Origin: an uncultured Hyphomicrobiales bacterium | GTDB lineage: Bacteria; Pseudomonadota; Alphaproteobacteria; Rhizobiales; Xanthobacteraceae | Assembly (NCBI GenBank): GCA_903929045.1 | Contig: CAIYTE010000061.1 | Span: forward strand, 1-64,000 | Direction: 5' to 3' | DNA: 64,000 nucleotides | Shown: positions 42,549 to 52,599 of the stretch, in pieces | Layout: each line of letters starts with the position of its first letter | Numbering within the stretch: the first letter of the stretch is position 1 | Notes under the pieces: model-generated | The model's input: only the letters and a program-made list of their open reading frames with translations | Told to the model about the DNA's origin: nothing | The model's database searches: none | Translations under genes and position numbers: made by a program

Positions 42549-44273
42549 ATGGCAGCCACCCAAAGAGACACCATCTTCGCCCTCTCCTCCGGCAAGCCGC
42601 CGGCAGCGATTGCGGTCATCCGCATTTCCGGGCCGCGCGCGGGCGATGCGCTGAGCGCTCTGGGCGTCAAAATTCCTGCGCCGCGCAAAGCGGCGCTCGC
42701 CCGTATTCGCGACCGCGAACACGAGATCATCGATGAGGCCTTGGCGCTGTGGTTTCCCGGCCCCCACAGCGAGACCGGCGAGGACGTCGCTGAATTGCAG
42801 ATCCATGGCGGGCCGGCGGTGATCGCTGGCACGCTGGACGCGCTCGGGCGGATCGACGGCCTGCGCCCCGCCGAGGCCGGCGAATTTACCCGCCGCGCCT
42901 TCGAGAACGGCAAGCTCGACCTCACCGCGGTCGAGGGCCTCGCCGATCTGGTCAGTGCCGAGACGCAAGGGCAGCGGCGGCAGGCGTTCCGGCAGATGAA
43001 GGGCCTGCTCGGCGACCGCGCCGAAACCTGGCGGCAGCGGCTGATCCAGGCGTTGGCGCTGGTTGAGGCCCGCATCGATTTTTCCGACGAAGGCGACGTG
43101 CCCGAGGAACTGATCGCGCCGGCGCTCGCCATCGCGCGCGAGCTTTCGGCCGAGATCGGCGTGGCGTTGGCCGACGGCCGTCGCGGCGAGCGCATCCGCG
43201 AGGGGCTGGTCGTCGCCATCGCCGGGCCGCCGAACGCCGGCAAATCGACTCTGCTGAACCGGCTGGCGCGGCGCGAGGCGGCGATCGTCTCGCCGCACGC
43301 CGGCACCACCCGCGACGTCATCGAGGTGCATCTCGATCTCGGCGGCATGGCCGTGACTTTGCTCGATACCGCCGGCATCCGCGACACCGAAGATCCGGTG
43401 GAGCTGGAAGGCGTCCGCCGCGCGCGCGACCGCGCCGCCGGCGCCGACCTGGTGCTGTGGGTGGAGGACGCCATTGCGGGTGGGCCAGTGGCCGATACAA
43501 GTTCTGTCCTTCCGGGGCGCGAGCCTTCAGGTGAGCGAGCCCGGAATCCAGAGCCTCACTCTCCAGCCCCTGGTTTCCGGGCCCGCACCTTCGGTGCGCC
43601 CCGGAATGACAGCGACACGTCCTCCCCGGTCATTCCGGAGCACGCTGAAAGCGCGAACCGGGAGTCCAGGCCTTCTTCTGTCGTCTCATCGGCCGATGAT
43701 GGTGAGGAAGGTGCCCCGCCGCCTCTTTGGCTCATCCGGAATAAAGTCGATCTAATTCAAGAGGATAGCCCTTCTAGCTCTACGCCTAGGACCGCCTCTA
43801 GAAGTAATGAACTGTTACTGCGCTTTAATAAGTCGTTACGAAATATAGTTAATCAAGGTTTAACACAAAACAGTGAATTGAAAGATCGAACTAATATCAC
43901 CTTAATAAATATGGTTAGCGAGCCGTTAGCGCCTAGAAGTGAACATCGCGCTTCTAATAGTGGTCATATATTCATCCTTTCGGCGGTATCGGGTTACGGC
44001 TTCGACGAATTGCTGTCCGAACTCACGCGTTTCGCGGCCGCTTTCTCCGGAGGGGCCGAGTCCGCGCTGGTGACACGGGCCCGGCACCGGCACATCCTCG
44101 AAGAGACCCTGGCCGCCCTGACGCGCGCTTTGAGCCCCGGCCTTTCCGGCCAGGAGGACCTCGTCGCCGAGGAGCTGCGCGCCGCCACAGCCAGCCTCGG
44201 CCGTCTGACCGGCCGCGTGGACGTCGAGGATATTCTAGACGTGATTTTCCGGGATTTTTGCATCGGCAAGTAG
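42549..44273 (+). CDS. mnmE: tRNA modification GTPase MnmE with two in-frame insertions
   Basis: MnmE with MnmG makes the 5-aminomethyl/carboxymethylaminomethyl modification of wobble U34. The N-terminal tetrahydrofolate domain ([15 protein letters not shown]), G1 GPPNAGKST near 225, G2 GTTRD, G3 DTAGI near 272, G4 NKVD at 398-401, G5-like SAVSGYG near 478 and the C-terminal CIGK are all present. At 574 residues it is about 120 longer than E. coli MnmE. The excess lies between G3 and G4 (a translated family C repeat, 43504-43612, plus half a copy to 43670) and between G4 and G5 (an AT-rich island, about 43745-43970). No frameshift is seen. The first ATG at 42549 gives the usual N-terminus. 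Confidence 0.93.
   Translation: MAATQRDTIFALSSGKPPAAIAVIRISGPRAGDALSALGVKIPAPRKAALARIRDREHEIIDEALALWFPGPHSETGEDVAELQIHGGPAVIAGTLDALGRIDGLRPAEAGEFTRRAFENGKLDLTAVEGLADLVSAETQGQRRQAFRQMKGLLGDRAETWRQRLIQALALVEARIDFSDEGDVPEELIAPALAIARELSAEIGVALADGRRGERIREGLVVAIAGPPNAGKSTLLNRLARREAAIVSPHAGTTRDVIEVHLDLGGMAVTLLDTAGIRDTEDPVELEGVRRARDRAAGADLVLWVEDAIAGGPVADTSSVLPGREPSGERARNPEPHSPAPGFRARTFGAPRNDSDTSSPVIPEHAESANRESRPSSVVSSADDGEEGAPPPLWLIRNKVDLIQEDSPSSSTPRTASRSNELLLRFNKSLRNIVNQGLTQNSELKDRTNITLINMVSEPLAPRSEHRASNSGHIFILSAVSGYGFDELLSELTRFAAAFSGGAESALVTRARHRHILEETLAALTRALSPGLSGQEDLVAEELRAATASLGRLTGRVDVEDILDVIFRDFCIGK
43504..43612. repeat. Family C palindromic repeat inside mnmE, copy C3
   Basis: ctgtccttccggggcgcgag ... 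gaatccagag ... ctggtttccgggcccgcacc ... gcgccccggaatgacag, the same outer and inner arms as C1 and C2. It is read as 36 codons, about residues 319-355 of MnmE, including RARNPEP and [14 protein letters not shown]. Confidence 0.9.
43629..43670. repeat. Half family C repeat inside mnmE, copy C3b
   Basis: gtcattccggagcacgctga...cgggagtccagg, a diverged left half of the same element, also in frame, 16 bases after C3. Confidence 0.75.
43745..43970. other. AT-rich in-frame island within mnmE
   Basis: By hand count only 37 of 120 bases are G or C in 43801-43920 (31%), against roughly 60-65% around it. It is translated as a Ser/Asn/Leu-rich segment (for example [18 protein letters not shown]) between G4 and G5. 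It contains the repeated words ctagaagt (43797, 43932) and gttagcg (43914, 43925). Confidence 0.8.
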
Positions 44274-44302
44274 GGCCGGAGGCGGGCAGGCCGTCCACGC
44301 CA

Positions 44303-44318
44303 TGTTTCACGTGAAACA
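44303..44318. promoter_or_regulatory. parS: parS centromere site 1
   Basis: TGTTTCACGTGAAACA, a perfect 16-base match to the universal ParB-binding parS palindrome, in the gap between mnmE and mnmG. Confidence 0.97.
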
Positions 44319-44369
44319 TTCCGCCGAAAACCTTTGTTTCGAGGTCGTCCCAGAGCTACAACCCCAGCC

Positions 44370-46238
44370 ATGCGCGAGCAATTCGATGTCGTGGTGATTG
44401 GCGGTGGCCATGCCGGCTGTGAGGCCGCAGCCGCGAGCGCCCGTACGGGTGCGCAAACCGCGCTGGTGACGCATCAGTTCGCCACCGTCGGCGCCATGTC
44501 TTGCAATCCGGCCATCGGCGGACTCGGCAAGGGCCATCTGGTGCGCGAAATCGATGCGCTGGACGGCCTCATGGGCCGCGTCGCGGACCAAGGGGGCATC
44601 CAGTTTCGGGTTTTGAACCGCCGCAAGGGCCCCGCCGTGCGCGGTCCGCGCGCTCAGGCGGATCGCAAGCTCTATGCGCAGGCGATGCAGGCTGAGATCC
44701 GAGCTATTCCGAAACTTGAGGTGATCGAGGCTGAGGCGGATGACCTTGTGATCCGCGATGGCCGCGTGGCCGGGGTCAAATTCAAGGATGGCCGCGAAGT
44801 TTCCTGCGGCGCCGTGGTCCTGACTACCGGCACCTTTCTGCGCGGGCTGATCCATATCGGCGAAACCCAGATTCCGGCGGGCCGGCTCGGCGAGGCGCCC
44901 GCTTTGGGCCTGTCCAGCACGCTCGAAAAGGCCGGTTTCGTGCTGGGGCGGTTGAAAACTGGCACGCCGCCGCGTCTCGATGGCCGGACCATCGACTGGG
45001 CGGCGCTGGAAATGCAGCCCGGTGACGATGTGCCGGAGCCGTTCTCGATGCTGACCGAGCGCATCACAACGCCGCAAATCCAGTGCGCCATTACCCGCAC
45101 CACGCCGGCGACGCATGAGATCATCCGCGCCAATGTGCATCGCTCGCCGATGTATTCCGGCCAGATCGCGAGCCGCGGGCCGCGTTATTGCCCGTCGATC
45201 GAGGACAAGATCGTCAAGTTCGGCGAACGTGATGGCCATCAGATCTTCCTCGAGCCGGAAGGTCTCGACGATCACACCGTCTACCCCAACGGCATCTCGA
45301 CATCGCTGCCGGAAGAGGTTCAGCACGCCATCGTCGCGACCATTCCAGGGTTGGAGAAGGCGCAGTTCATCCGTCCTGGCTATGCGATCGAATATGACTA
45401 CGTCGATCCGCGCGAATTGCATCCGACGCTCGAGACCAAGCGTCTCGGCGGTCTCTATCTCGCCGGACAGATCAACGGCACGACGGGTTATGAGGAGGCG
45501 GGCGCGCAGGGCCTTCTCGCGGGCCTCAACGCAGCGGCGAAAGCCGGTGGCGGCGACGACATCATCTTCGATCGCGCCGAGGCCTATATCGGCGTGATGA
45601 TCGACGATCTCGTGACGCGCGGCGTGGCTGAGCCGTATCGGATGTTCACGTCGCGCGCCGAATATCGCTTGAAGCTGCGTGCCGACAATGCGGATCAGCG
45701 GCTGACCGAGAAGGGCATCGCCCTCGGCTATGTCGGCAGTGAAAGAACGCAGGCTTTTCAGGCCAAATCAGCGGCGCTGAAGTCAGCGCGTGCCTTCGCC
45801 GATTCCGTTTCGCTGACGCCGAAAGAGGGCGAACGTCACGGACTTTCGCTCAACAAGGACGGTCATCGCCGCTCGGCTTTCGAACTGCTGTCGTATCCGG
45901 ACATCACCGTTGAATCGCTGGCAAAGATCTGGCCGGAATTCGGCGCGCTGACGCCGAAGATCGCCGAGCAGATCGAGATCGACGCCAAGTACGACGTCTA
46001 TCTGTCGCGGCAGAACGCCGACATCGAGTCGTATCGCCGCGACGAAAGCTTCACGCTGCCGGATGATTTCGATTACGCAGCGTTGCCGGGCCTGTCGAAC
46101 GAGGCGAAGCAGAAGCTCATCACCCACAAACCGCGTACCATTGGTCATGCCAGCAAGATCGACGGCATCACGCCGGCGGCGCTGACCTTGCTGGTCGCGC
46201 ATGTGAAGCGCGCGCGTCGCGACAAGAAGTCCGCGTGA
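44370..46238 (+). CDS. mnmG: tRNA uridine-5-carboxymethylaminomethyl synthesis enzyme MnmG
   Basis: The FAD-dependent partner of MnmE (622 residues). FAD motif [12 protein letters not shown] at 9-20, [22 protein letters not shown], the cysteine-containing [14 protein letters not shown]-region, [14 protein letters not shown] near 370 and the C-terminal helical MnmE-binding domain are present. The ATG at 44370 begins [13 protein letters not shown]; the longer frame would run through parS site 1. Its stop overlaps the rsmG start. Confidence 0.98.
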   Translation: MREQFDVVVIGGGHAGCEAAAASARTGAQTALVTHQFATVGAMSCNPAIGGLGKGHLVREIDALDGLMGRVADQGGIQFRVLNRRKGPAVRGPRAQADRKLYAQAMQAEIRAIPKLEVIEAEADDLVIRDGRVAGVKFKDGREVSCGAVVLTTGTFLRGLIHIGETQIPAGRLGEAPALGLSSTLEKAGFVLGRLKTGTPPRLDGRTIDWAALEMQPGDDVPEPFSMLTERITTPQIQCAITRTTPATHEIIRANVHRSPMYSGQIASRGPRYCPSIEDKIVKFGERDGHQIFLEPEGLDDHTVYPNGISTSLPEEVQHAIVATIPGLEKAQFIRPGYAIEYDYVDPRELHPTLETKRLGGLYLAGQINGTTGYEEAGAQGLLAGLNAAAKAGGGDDIIFDRAEAYIGVMIDDLVTRGVAEPYRMFTSRAEYRLKLRADNADQRLTEKGIALGYVGSERTQAFQAKSAALKSARAFADSVSLTPKEGERHGLSLNKDGHRRSAFELLSYPDITVESLAKIWPEFGALTPKIAEQIEIDAKYDVYLSRQNADIESYRRDESFTLPDDFDYAALPGLSNEAKQKLITHKPRTIGHASKIDGITPAALTLLVAHVKRARRDKKSA

Positions 46239-46903
46239 AGCGCAGCGACGAAGGAAAGCCGCAAGGGACGATCGATCCCGCCGACAAGGCGAGGGCGCTC
46301 GCGTTGATTTCTGTTTCACGTGAAACACAGACCAAGCTCGAAGCCTATGTCGATCTGCTGCTCGACTGGTCGACGCGGCAGAACCTGATCGGGCCTTCGA
46401 CGATCCCGACACTTTGGTCGCGACACGTCGCCGACTCGCTGCAGCTCATCGAGCTCGCGCCGACGGCAAAAGTCTGGGCCGATTTCGGCGCCGGCGCCGG
46501 CTTCCCCGGAATCCCGATTGCCTGCACCCTCGCAGGTCAGGACGGTGCCGCCGTCCACCTGGTTGAAAGCATTGGCAAGAAGGCCAACTTCCTGAGGGAG
46601 GCGGTGCAGGTCACAGGTGCGCCGGCGGTGGTGCACCAGGAGCGGGCGGAAAAATTCTCTCTCGACCATGGGGATAGCGTGGATGTTGTGACCGCCAGGG
46701 CCTTGGCCCCATTGAAACTGTTGTGCGATCTCGCGTTTCCTCTGGTTCAGCGGGGGGCCATTGGCCTATTCCCCAAAGGTCAAGATGTAGACGCAGAATT
46801 GACCGAGGCCACTAAATATTGGAAGATCGAGGCCACCAAGGCTCCGAGTAAGACCAGTGAGAATGGGACAATTGTTGTGATCACCCGGCTCAGCCGCCGC
46901 TGA
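46235..46903 (+). CDS. rsmG: 16S rRNA (guanine-N7)-methyltransferase RsmG
   Basis: It methylates G527 of 16S rRNA. The 222-residue protein has [22 protein letters not shown] near 50 and the SAM motif [14 protein letters not shown] near 85-98. The start is GTG at 46235, overlapping the mnmG TGA (GTGA). A perfect parS site lies in its codons for VSRET. Confidence 0.97.
   Translation: MKRSDEGKPQGTIDPADKARALALISVSRETQTKLEAYVDLLLDWSTRQNLIGPSTIPTLWSRHVADSLQLIELAPTAKVWADFGAGAGFPGIPIACTLAGQDGAAVHLVESIGKKANFLREAVQVTGAPAVVHQERAEKFSLDHGDSVDVVTARALAPLKLLCDLAFPLVQRGAIGLFPKGQDVDAELTEATKYWKIEATKAPSKTSENGTIVVITRLSRR
46312..46327. promoter_or_regulatory. parS: parS centromere site 2, inside rsmG
   Basis: TGTTTCACGTGAAACA, a second perfect parS, 2009 bases from the first. 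It is read through in rsmG as part of SVSRETQ, so protein and centromere constraints coincide. Confidence 0.97.
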
Positions 46904-46930
46904 TCCAATGACTGAGAACGAGAGTGGGGC

Positions 46931-46976
46931 CGTCAGTCCTTCGAGGGCCGCTGCGCGGCCACCTCAGGATGACGGA
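46931..46976. repeat. Family D-type short repeat, copy D5
   Basis: cgtcagtccttcgagggccgctgcgcggccacctcaggatgacgga between rsmG and parA; the outer arms equal those of D6. Confidence 0.65.
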
Positions 46977-46993
46977 CAACGAGGAAGCCGACC

Positions 46994-47875
<882 letters not shown>

Positions 47876-47881
47876 GTGATC

Positions 47882-47979
47882 CGTCACCCTGAGGTGCGAG
47901 GCGCGATTGCGCCGAGCCTCGAAGGGCGACGGCCGATTCATCCTTCGAGGCGAGCTTCGCTCGCACATCAGGATGACGG
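47882..47979. repeat. Family D-type repeat, copy D6
   Basis: cgtcaccctgaggtgcgagg ... ctcgaagggcgacggc ... ccttcgaggcgagcttcgct ... catcaggatgacgg, between parA and parB. Confidence 0.75.
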
Positions 47980-48043
47980 AGCGAAATAAGAAACTCGTTT
48001 TAAGAAAAGGGTGCGTAGCGTGAGCAGGACTTCAGGAGCGGCG

Positions 48044-48949
48044 ATGGTTGATCATTCGCGATTGGGACGCGGTCTTGCTTCGCTGATGGGCGAGGTTGCG
48101 GAAGAATCGCCGAGCGCGGATGTGTCGCGCAGACCGCGCAAGGCGCCGATTGAAAATCTGGTTGCCAATCCGCGCAATCCGCGCCGGACCTTCACGGAGT
48201 CCGAGCTCGTCGAACTCACCGCGTCGATCAAGGAGCGCGGCATCATTCAGCCGATCGTCGTGCGCACCGTTGCCGGCAGCGCCGACAAGTTCGAGATCAT
48301 CGCCGGAGAGCGCCGCTGGCGTTCGGCGCAGCGCGCGGGTCTGCATGAAGTGCCGATCGCGATTGTGGAGGCGACCGACGCGCAGGCGCTCGAATTCGCC
48401 ATCATCGAAAACGTGCAGCGCACCGATCTTAATCCGATCGAGGAAGCGGCCGGCTACATGCGTCTGATGGAAGACTTCAAGCACAGCCAGGAAGACGTCG
48501 CGCAGATCGTCGGCAAGAGCCGCTCGCATGTCGCGAATCTGATGCGGCTTCTGAAATTGTCCGAGCCGGTGCAGGAGATGGTGCGCAAGGGCGAATTGTC
48601 GGCCGGTCATGCGCGTCAGCTTGTCGGCCAGCCGAACGCTCTCGAGATTGCCTTCGACATTATCGACCGGGGCCTGAGCGTGCGTCAGGTCGAGCAGGAG
48701 ATGCGTGAGGACGGCGAGCGTCAGGGCCGCGAGGCGCTGCGCGAGGGCAAGGCGGGTTTCAAATTGCCGCAGCCCGGCGGCCGTCCGAGCGGCATGAAGG
48801 ATCCCGACACGATCGCGCTGGAGCGGCGGCTGTCAGATACGCTCGGCCTTGAAGTCGTCGTCGATCACCGCGGCGAGGGCGGCACGCTGTCGATCAAGTA
48901 CAAGGATCTGGATCAGCTCGATGGCGTGTTGAGGAAGTTGGGGCAGTAA
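48044..48949 (+). CDS. parB: Chromosome-partitioning protein ParB
   Basis: A 301-residue CTP-dependent clamp that loads at parS. It starts with the ParA-stimulating segment HSRLGRGLASLMGE, then a ParB/Spo0J CTPase domain (NPRNPRRTF, IAGERRWRSAQRAG), a helix-turn-helix for parS (HSQEDVAQIVGKSRSHVANLM) and a C-terminal dimer domain. The ATG at 48044 has CAGGAG upstream. Its target sites are present at 44303 and 46312. Confidence 0.98.
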   Translation: MVDHSRLGRGLASLMGEVAEESPSADVSRRPRKAPIENLVANPRNPRRTFTESELVELTASIKERGIIQPIVVRTVAGSADKFEIIAGERRWRSAQRAGLHEVPIAIVEATDAQALEFAIIENVQRTDLNPIEEAAGYMRLMEDFKHSQEDVAQIVGKSRSHVANLMRLLKLSEPVQEMVRKGELSAGHARQLVGQPNALEIAFDIIDRGLSVRQVEQEMREDGERQGREALREGKAGFKLPQPGGRPSGMKDPDTIALERRLSDTLGLEVVVDHRGEGGTLSIKYKDLDQLDGVLRKLGQ

Positions 48950-48971
48950 TACGATCCGTCGTGGAGAAGCC

Positions 48972-49781
48972 GTGCTTTTCGATGAAGCGGAATTCTCCGG
49001 ATATGGATGCGCAAACTACGAAAATCGCCTTGTAGCGTTTTTCGACGTTTTGGGTTGGCGCAACGAGATTGAACGTGCGGGGAGCGACAGTCGCCGTATC
49101 GGACGGCTGTACGCAATTACAAAAATATTTGAATCAGCAGTCGCTACAACGCCAAGTCAATTTCCAAGCGTACAAGTTACTTCGTTTTCTGACTGCGTTG
49201 TTGTTAGCGTGCCGTATGATCCCACAGTGGTGCAGCAGTGGATCGAAGCGCTAGGACGCATTCAAATCAGCTTAGCTCTCCTCGGATTTTGGATTCGCGG
49301 CGCAGTGACCGTCGGGGAATTAATTCACGACTCTATTTCCGTATTCGGCCCAGCTCTAAATCGCGCGTATGAGCTTGAAACGCGTTACGCTATTTTTCCT
49401 CGGATTTTAGTCGACGAGAAAGTGTCCTGGGAAACGTTAGGGTTGATCGATCTCGAAGGCGGCTTAAGGTTTATCGATCCCTTCAAAATTGAGTTGCTTA
49501 AACGGGTTGCTCAGGCTGCTCCAAATCCAGCTGCGCTTCAGCATTTCAATTCGATTGCCGGTACCGCACTACATGCATCGCCACTCAAGATTAGCGGTGA
49601 GATTATGTTGCTACTCATATTCGGGCGGCTCTCAAACGCTTTAGAGCGAGCCAGCGAGGAAAAGGTACCGGAGAAATACGCTTGGTGGCATGCCCGAATT
49701 GCCCCCAGAGTTTCAGCCATCGACCTGCCGAGCGATTTCAAGGCCGTGTTTTCAAAGATCATGTTCGGTGAACCCGCCTAA
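48972..49781 (+). CDS. Nucleotide-cyclase-fold-like protein of unknown function
   Basis: A 269-residue protein whose GC content is clearly lower than its neighbours' and which has many A/T-ending codons, suggesting recent acquisition. Motifs follow the order of class III cyclases: FFDVLGW (Asp25), SFSDCVVVS (Asp74), IRGAVTVGELIHD (109-120) and VFGPALNRAYELE (124-136). The Arg normally found four residues after the catalytic Asn is Glu134 here, so catalysis is doubtful. Similar stand-alone proteins occur in accessory regions. It sits 22 bases after parB; the function is unknown and no effector gene is adjacent. Confidence 0.75.
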   Translation: MLFDEAEFSGYGCANYENRLVAFFDVLGWRNEIERAGSDSRRIGRLYAITKIFESAVATTPSQFPSVQVTSFSDCVVVSVPYDPTVVQQWIEALGRIQISLALLGFWIRGAVTVGELIHDSISVFGPALNRAYELETRYAIFPRILVDEKVSWETLGLIDLEGGLRFIDPFKIELLKRVAQAAPNPAALQHFNSIAGTALHASPLKISGEIMLLLIFGRLSNALERASEEKVPEKYAWWHARIAPRVSAIDLPSDFKAVFSKIMFGEPA

Positions 49782-49810
49782 ATACACTGTGACGGCTTAG
49801 CTCGTAGCGC

Positions 49811-49887
49811 GTAGGGCGGGTTAGCCGAAGGCTTAACCCGCCGTGTCGCTGTCGAGTGGCGGATTACGCTTCGCTAATCCGCCCTAC
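49811..49887. repeat. Family A palindromic repeat, copy A4 (inverted)
   Basis: gtagggcgggttagccgaag...aacccgcc then ggcggattacgcttcgctaatccgccctac; opposite orientation to A1-A3. Confidence 0.85.
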
Positions 49888-49898
49888 GATTTGCGTGC

Positions 49899-49945
49899 CT
49901 CGATCTTTCGCGAAGCTGAGCTTCGCTTGGCTCCTCAGGATGAGG
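49899..49945. repeat. Family D partial repeat, copy D3
   Basis: ctcgatctttcgcgaagctgagcttcgcttggctcctcaggatgagg; right part of a D element, directly after A4. Confidence 0.6.
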
Positions 49946-50053
49946 CGGGTTCGTGTCCCGGGCGACGCGTCCCGAGAACGTACCCCCTTGGGCCGCGCCA
50001 TCCTTCTGCTACTCTCCCCGCGCCTGCCGGCAGTCACAGCGACGAGGACGACG

Positions 50054-51061
50054 ATGCATGACGATCGCGATTCAACCTCTCCCAGCATTTCCCGCCGCGT
50101 GATGCTCGGCTCCGCTGCCGCCACCGCCGCGGTTCTCGCGGCGCCCCCCGTGCGCGCCGACGTGCTCGTCGGGCCGCCGCCGCATGAAAAAGGTCCGCTG
50201 GTCTGGATGGACATGGACCAGGTCGAGCTCGACGCCGCTTACGATCAGGCCGCCTATGCGCCGATGATCGCGCAAATACAGAAGCGCTTCGCCACCAGCA
50301 GCGAAACGGTGCGCGCCACCATCGGCGCGCCGAAGCGCTTTGCGTACGGGCCGTCGCCGGCCGAAGGCATGGATGTCTATCCGGCGAAGACGCCGAACGC
50401 GCCGGTGTTCGTCTTCGTGCATGGCGGCGCGTGGCTGCGCGGCGAGGCCAAGGACTACGCCTTTCCCGCCGAGCTGTTCTTCAATTCAGGTGTCACTTTT
50501 ATCGCGCTGGATTTCACCGGCATCGGCGCGGTGAACGGCGATCTCACCGCGATGGCCGAACAGGTCCGGCGCGGCATCGCGTGGGCCTACAAGAACGCCG
50601 CCAGCTATGGCGGCGACGCCAGCCGCTTTTATGTCGGCGGCCATTCGTCTGGCGGCCATCTCGCGGGCGTGGCGCTGGTCACCGACTGGCAGAAAGATTT
50701 TGAACTGCCCGCCGACTTTGTGAAGGGCGGGCTGCTGATGAGCGGCATGTACGACATGAAGCCGGCGCGGCTGTCCAAGCGCAGCTCCTACGTCAGGTTC
50801 ACCGACGAGATGGAGCAGTCGATGAGCGCGCTGCGCCAGCTCGACAAACTGCGCGCGCCGCTGATCGTCACCTATGGTGGTTTCGAGACGCCGGAATTCC
50901 AGCGCCAGAGCCGCGATTTTGTCGCGGCGGTCAAAGCGGCCGGCAAGCCGGCCGAGCTGGTCGCGGCGCCGAACTACAATCACTTTGAAATGTGCGAGAG
51001 CCTCGGCAATCCCTACGGCCCGAACGGCCGCGCGGCGCTGAAGTTGATGAAGCTGGGGTAA
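50054..51061 (+). CDS. Tat-exported esterase/lipase-like alpha/beta hydrolase
   Basis: A 335-residue precursor with a twin-arginine signal (SRRVMLGSAAATAAVLAA, residues 13-30). The hormone-sensitive-lipase/kynurenine-formamidase-type core follows: FVHGGAWLRG near 118, nucleophile GHSSGGHLAG with Ser near 197, and a C-terminal His in NYNHFEMCE. It is periplasmic. The frame is open to 49856 through repeats A4/D3, but the ATG at 50054 starts the signal peptide. Confidence 0.87.
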   Translation: MHDDRDSTSPSISRRVMLGSAAATAAVLAAPPVRADVLVGPPPHEKGPLVWMDMDQVELDAAYDQAAYAPMIAQIQKRFATSSETVRATIGAPKRFAYGPSPAEGMDVYPAKTPNAPVFVFVHGGAWLRGEAKDYAFPAELFFNSGVTFIALDFTGIGAVNGDLTAMAEQVRRGIAWAYKNAASYGGDASRFYVGGHSSGGHLAGVALVTDWQKDFELPADFVKGGLLMSGMYDMKPARLSKRSSYVRFTDEMEQSMSALRQLDKLRAPLIVTYGGFETPEFQRQSRDFVAAVKAAGKPAELVAAPNYNHFEMCESLGNPYGPNGRAALKLMKLG

Positions 51062-51080
51062 ACCGCTCGCTGCCACGCGG

Positions 51081-51187
51081 CCTCATGGTGAGGAGGCGCG
51101 AAGCGCCGTCTCGAACCATGAAAGCCCGGGTGTCACGGGCCTTCATCCTTCGGGACGCATCGCTGCGCGATGCTCCTCAGGATGAGG
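51081..51187. repeat. Family D palindromic repeat, copy D2
   Basis: cctcatggtgaggaggcgcg ... gtctcgaaccatgaaagccc ... tccttcgggacgcatcgctg ... ctcctcaggatgagg; complete element between two plus-strand genes. Confidence 0.8.
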
Positions 51188-51267
51188 GGTAACGACAAAG
51201 CATCGTCAAATCTTTCGTTACGCGCGTGCTGTAGCCTTCCGCTTCCCGTGAAACGGAAGCGCTGGTT

Positions 51268-51909
51268 TTGAATTACCGCAAGCCCATCCCCATCACCCGC
51301 CGCGCGCTGGTGTTGGGTGCGCCGCTGGTGGTAGCGGGCTGTAGTGTGCCGCGCGGTCACTTCGGCTGGGGCGCGGAGGGCGCTTACGGCGCCTTCAACG
51401 ACAACGGTGTCGCGATCCCCGCGCTCGGCGCGCTCGATGCCAACGTCGTGCGCCGGCGTGTGGTGTGGCCGAACCCGGAGCGGCCGGGCAGCGTCGTCGT
51501 CGATGTGCCGCAACGTTATCTCTATCTCGTGCAACGCGGCGGCACGGCGATGCGTTACGCCGTCGGCGTCGGCCGTGACGAAGTGTCGAACTTTCACGGG
51601 CAAGCATTGGTCGGCCGCAAGGAGAAGTGGCCGCGCTGGACGCCGACCGCCGAGATGATGGCGCTGATGCCGGCGTATCGCGCCTATGCGTCGGGCATGA
51701 CGGGCGGCATCGACAATCCGCTCGGCGCGCGGGCGCTCTATCTGTATCGCGGCGGGCAGGACACTTATTTTCGTCTGCACGGTACCAACGAGCCGGACAG
51801 TATCGGGCAGGCGGTGTCGTCCGGCTGCATCCGGCTGTTCAACCACGACATCGTCGATCTCTATCATCGCGTGCCGTTGGGTGCGGCCGTGACAGTGATT
51901 TCCGGTTAG
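51268..51909 (+). CDS. L,D-transpeptidase, probable Tat lipoprotein (paralogue 1)
   Basis: A 213-residue YkuD-family enzyme, which makes 3-3 crosslinks or anchors proteins on peptidoglycan. The N-terminus TRRALVLGAPLVVAGC combines a twin arginine with a lipobox (Cys25). Active-site motif: HGTNEPDSIG then SSGCIRLFNHD (catalytic Cys near 187). The start appears to be TTG at 51268 with GGAAG upstream. It is a paralogue of the gene at 52768. Confidence 0.9.
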   Translation: MNYRKPIPITRRALVLGAPLVVAGCSVPRGHFGWGAEGAYGAFNDNGVAIPALGALDANVVRRRVVWPNPERPGSVVVDVPQRYLYLVQRGGTAMRYAVGVGRDEVSNFHGQALVGRKEKWPRWTPTAEMMALMPAYRAYASGMTGGIDNPLGARALYLYRGGQDTYFRLHGTNEPDSIGQAVSSGCIRLFNHDIVDLYHRVPLGAAVTVISG

Positions 51910-51912
51910 CCC

Positions 51913-51993
51913 TTCGTCCTCGCGCAAGCGGGGACCCGGTCCTCAAGCTGCAAAAGAAATTAAGTGCGGGATTCCCGCTTTCGCGGGAATGAC
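51913..51993. repeat. Family B palindromic repeat, copy B5
   Basis: tcgtcctcgcgcaagcgggg ... ggattcccgctttcgcggga; follows the first transpeptidase gene by four bases. Very like B6, which follows the second. Confidence 0.8.
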
Positions 51994-52044
51994 CGGAAAA
52001 AAGGCGGGCCGTTGGGTGCGAGCGTGACGGTGGTGGCGTGACGC

Positions 52045-52599
52045 TTACGCCGGCTTGTCCTTCTTCAGCAGCTCGATGAGTTCCTTGATCGACGAACTGA
52101 GCTGCAACACTTCGGTCTCGCGCAGCTGATCGATCTTCTGGTGCAGTAGTTCGATTTCGAGTTCGGCCTTCACATTGACCTTGAAATCGTTCTCGGCCGA
52201 TTTGCGGTCGATGTCCTGCTGCCGGTTCTGGCTCATCATGATGAAGGGCGCGGCATAGGCGGCCTGAAACGACAGCGCCAGATTGAGCAGGATGAAGGGA
52301 TAAGGATCCCACTGTTTCACGTAGGCCGTGATGTTCAGGACGATCCAGACCAGCAGAATGGCGGACTGGATGATGATGAAGGTCCACGATCCCATGGTCG
52401 CGGCGACCGCATCGGCGATGCGCTGGCCGAGCGTCAGGGGCGGGATGACGCTGGGTTCGCTGTCCGGCATGCCGCGCATGCCGCGGCGCAGGACGCGCAA
52501 TTCGTTCAAAAGCCGGTGTTCGGCTTCGAGCAATCCGGCCTTCATGGCCTCGACTCGTTCCACGGTGACGTCTCCGGTTGCGGTTGCGCTGCCCGCCAT
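52045..52599 (-). CDS. DUF1003 membrane protein
   Basis: A 184-residue protein with two central membrane helices (TFIIIQSAILLVWIVLNITAYV and FILLNLALSFQAAYAAPFIMM) followed by the DUF1003 mark SQNRQQDIDRKSAENDF and a coiled-coil tail ending IKELIELLKK. Function unknown. It is convergent with the first transpeptidase and divergent from the second. Confidence 0.9.
   Translation of the reverse strand: MAGSATATGDVTVERVEAMKAGLLEAEHRLLNELRVLRRGMRGMPDSEPSVIPPLTLGQRIADAVAATMGSWTFIIIQSAILLVWIVLNITAYVKQWDPYPFILLNLALSFQAAYAAPFIMMSQNRQQDIDRKSAENDFKVNVKAELEIELLHQKIDQLRETEVLQLSSSIKELIELLKKDKPA

Noticed and set aside
42549-44273. mnmE as a pseudogene disrupted by repeats
   Set aside because: The frame is uninterrupted from the usual start to the CIGK end and every G motif is present, so it is better described as an enlarged gene.
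51241-51262. Possible third parS (cttcccgtgaaacgg)
   Set aside because: Only the right half resembles TGTTTCACGTGAAACA; the left half does not match.
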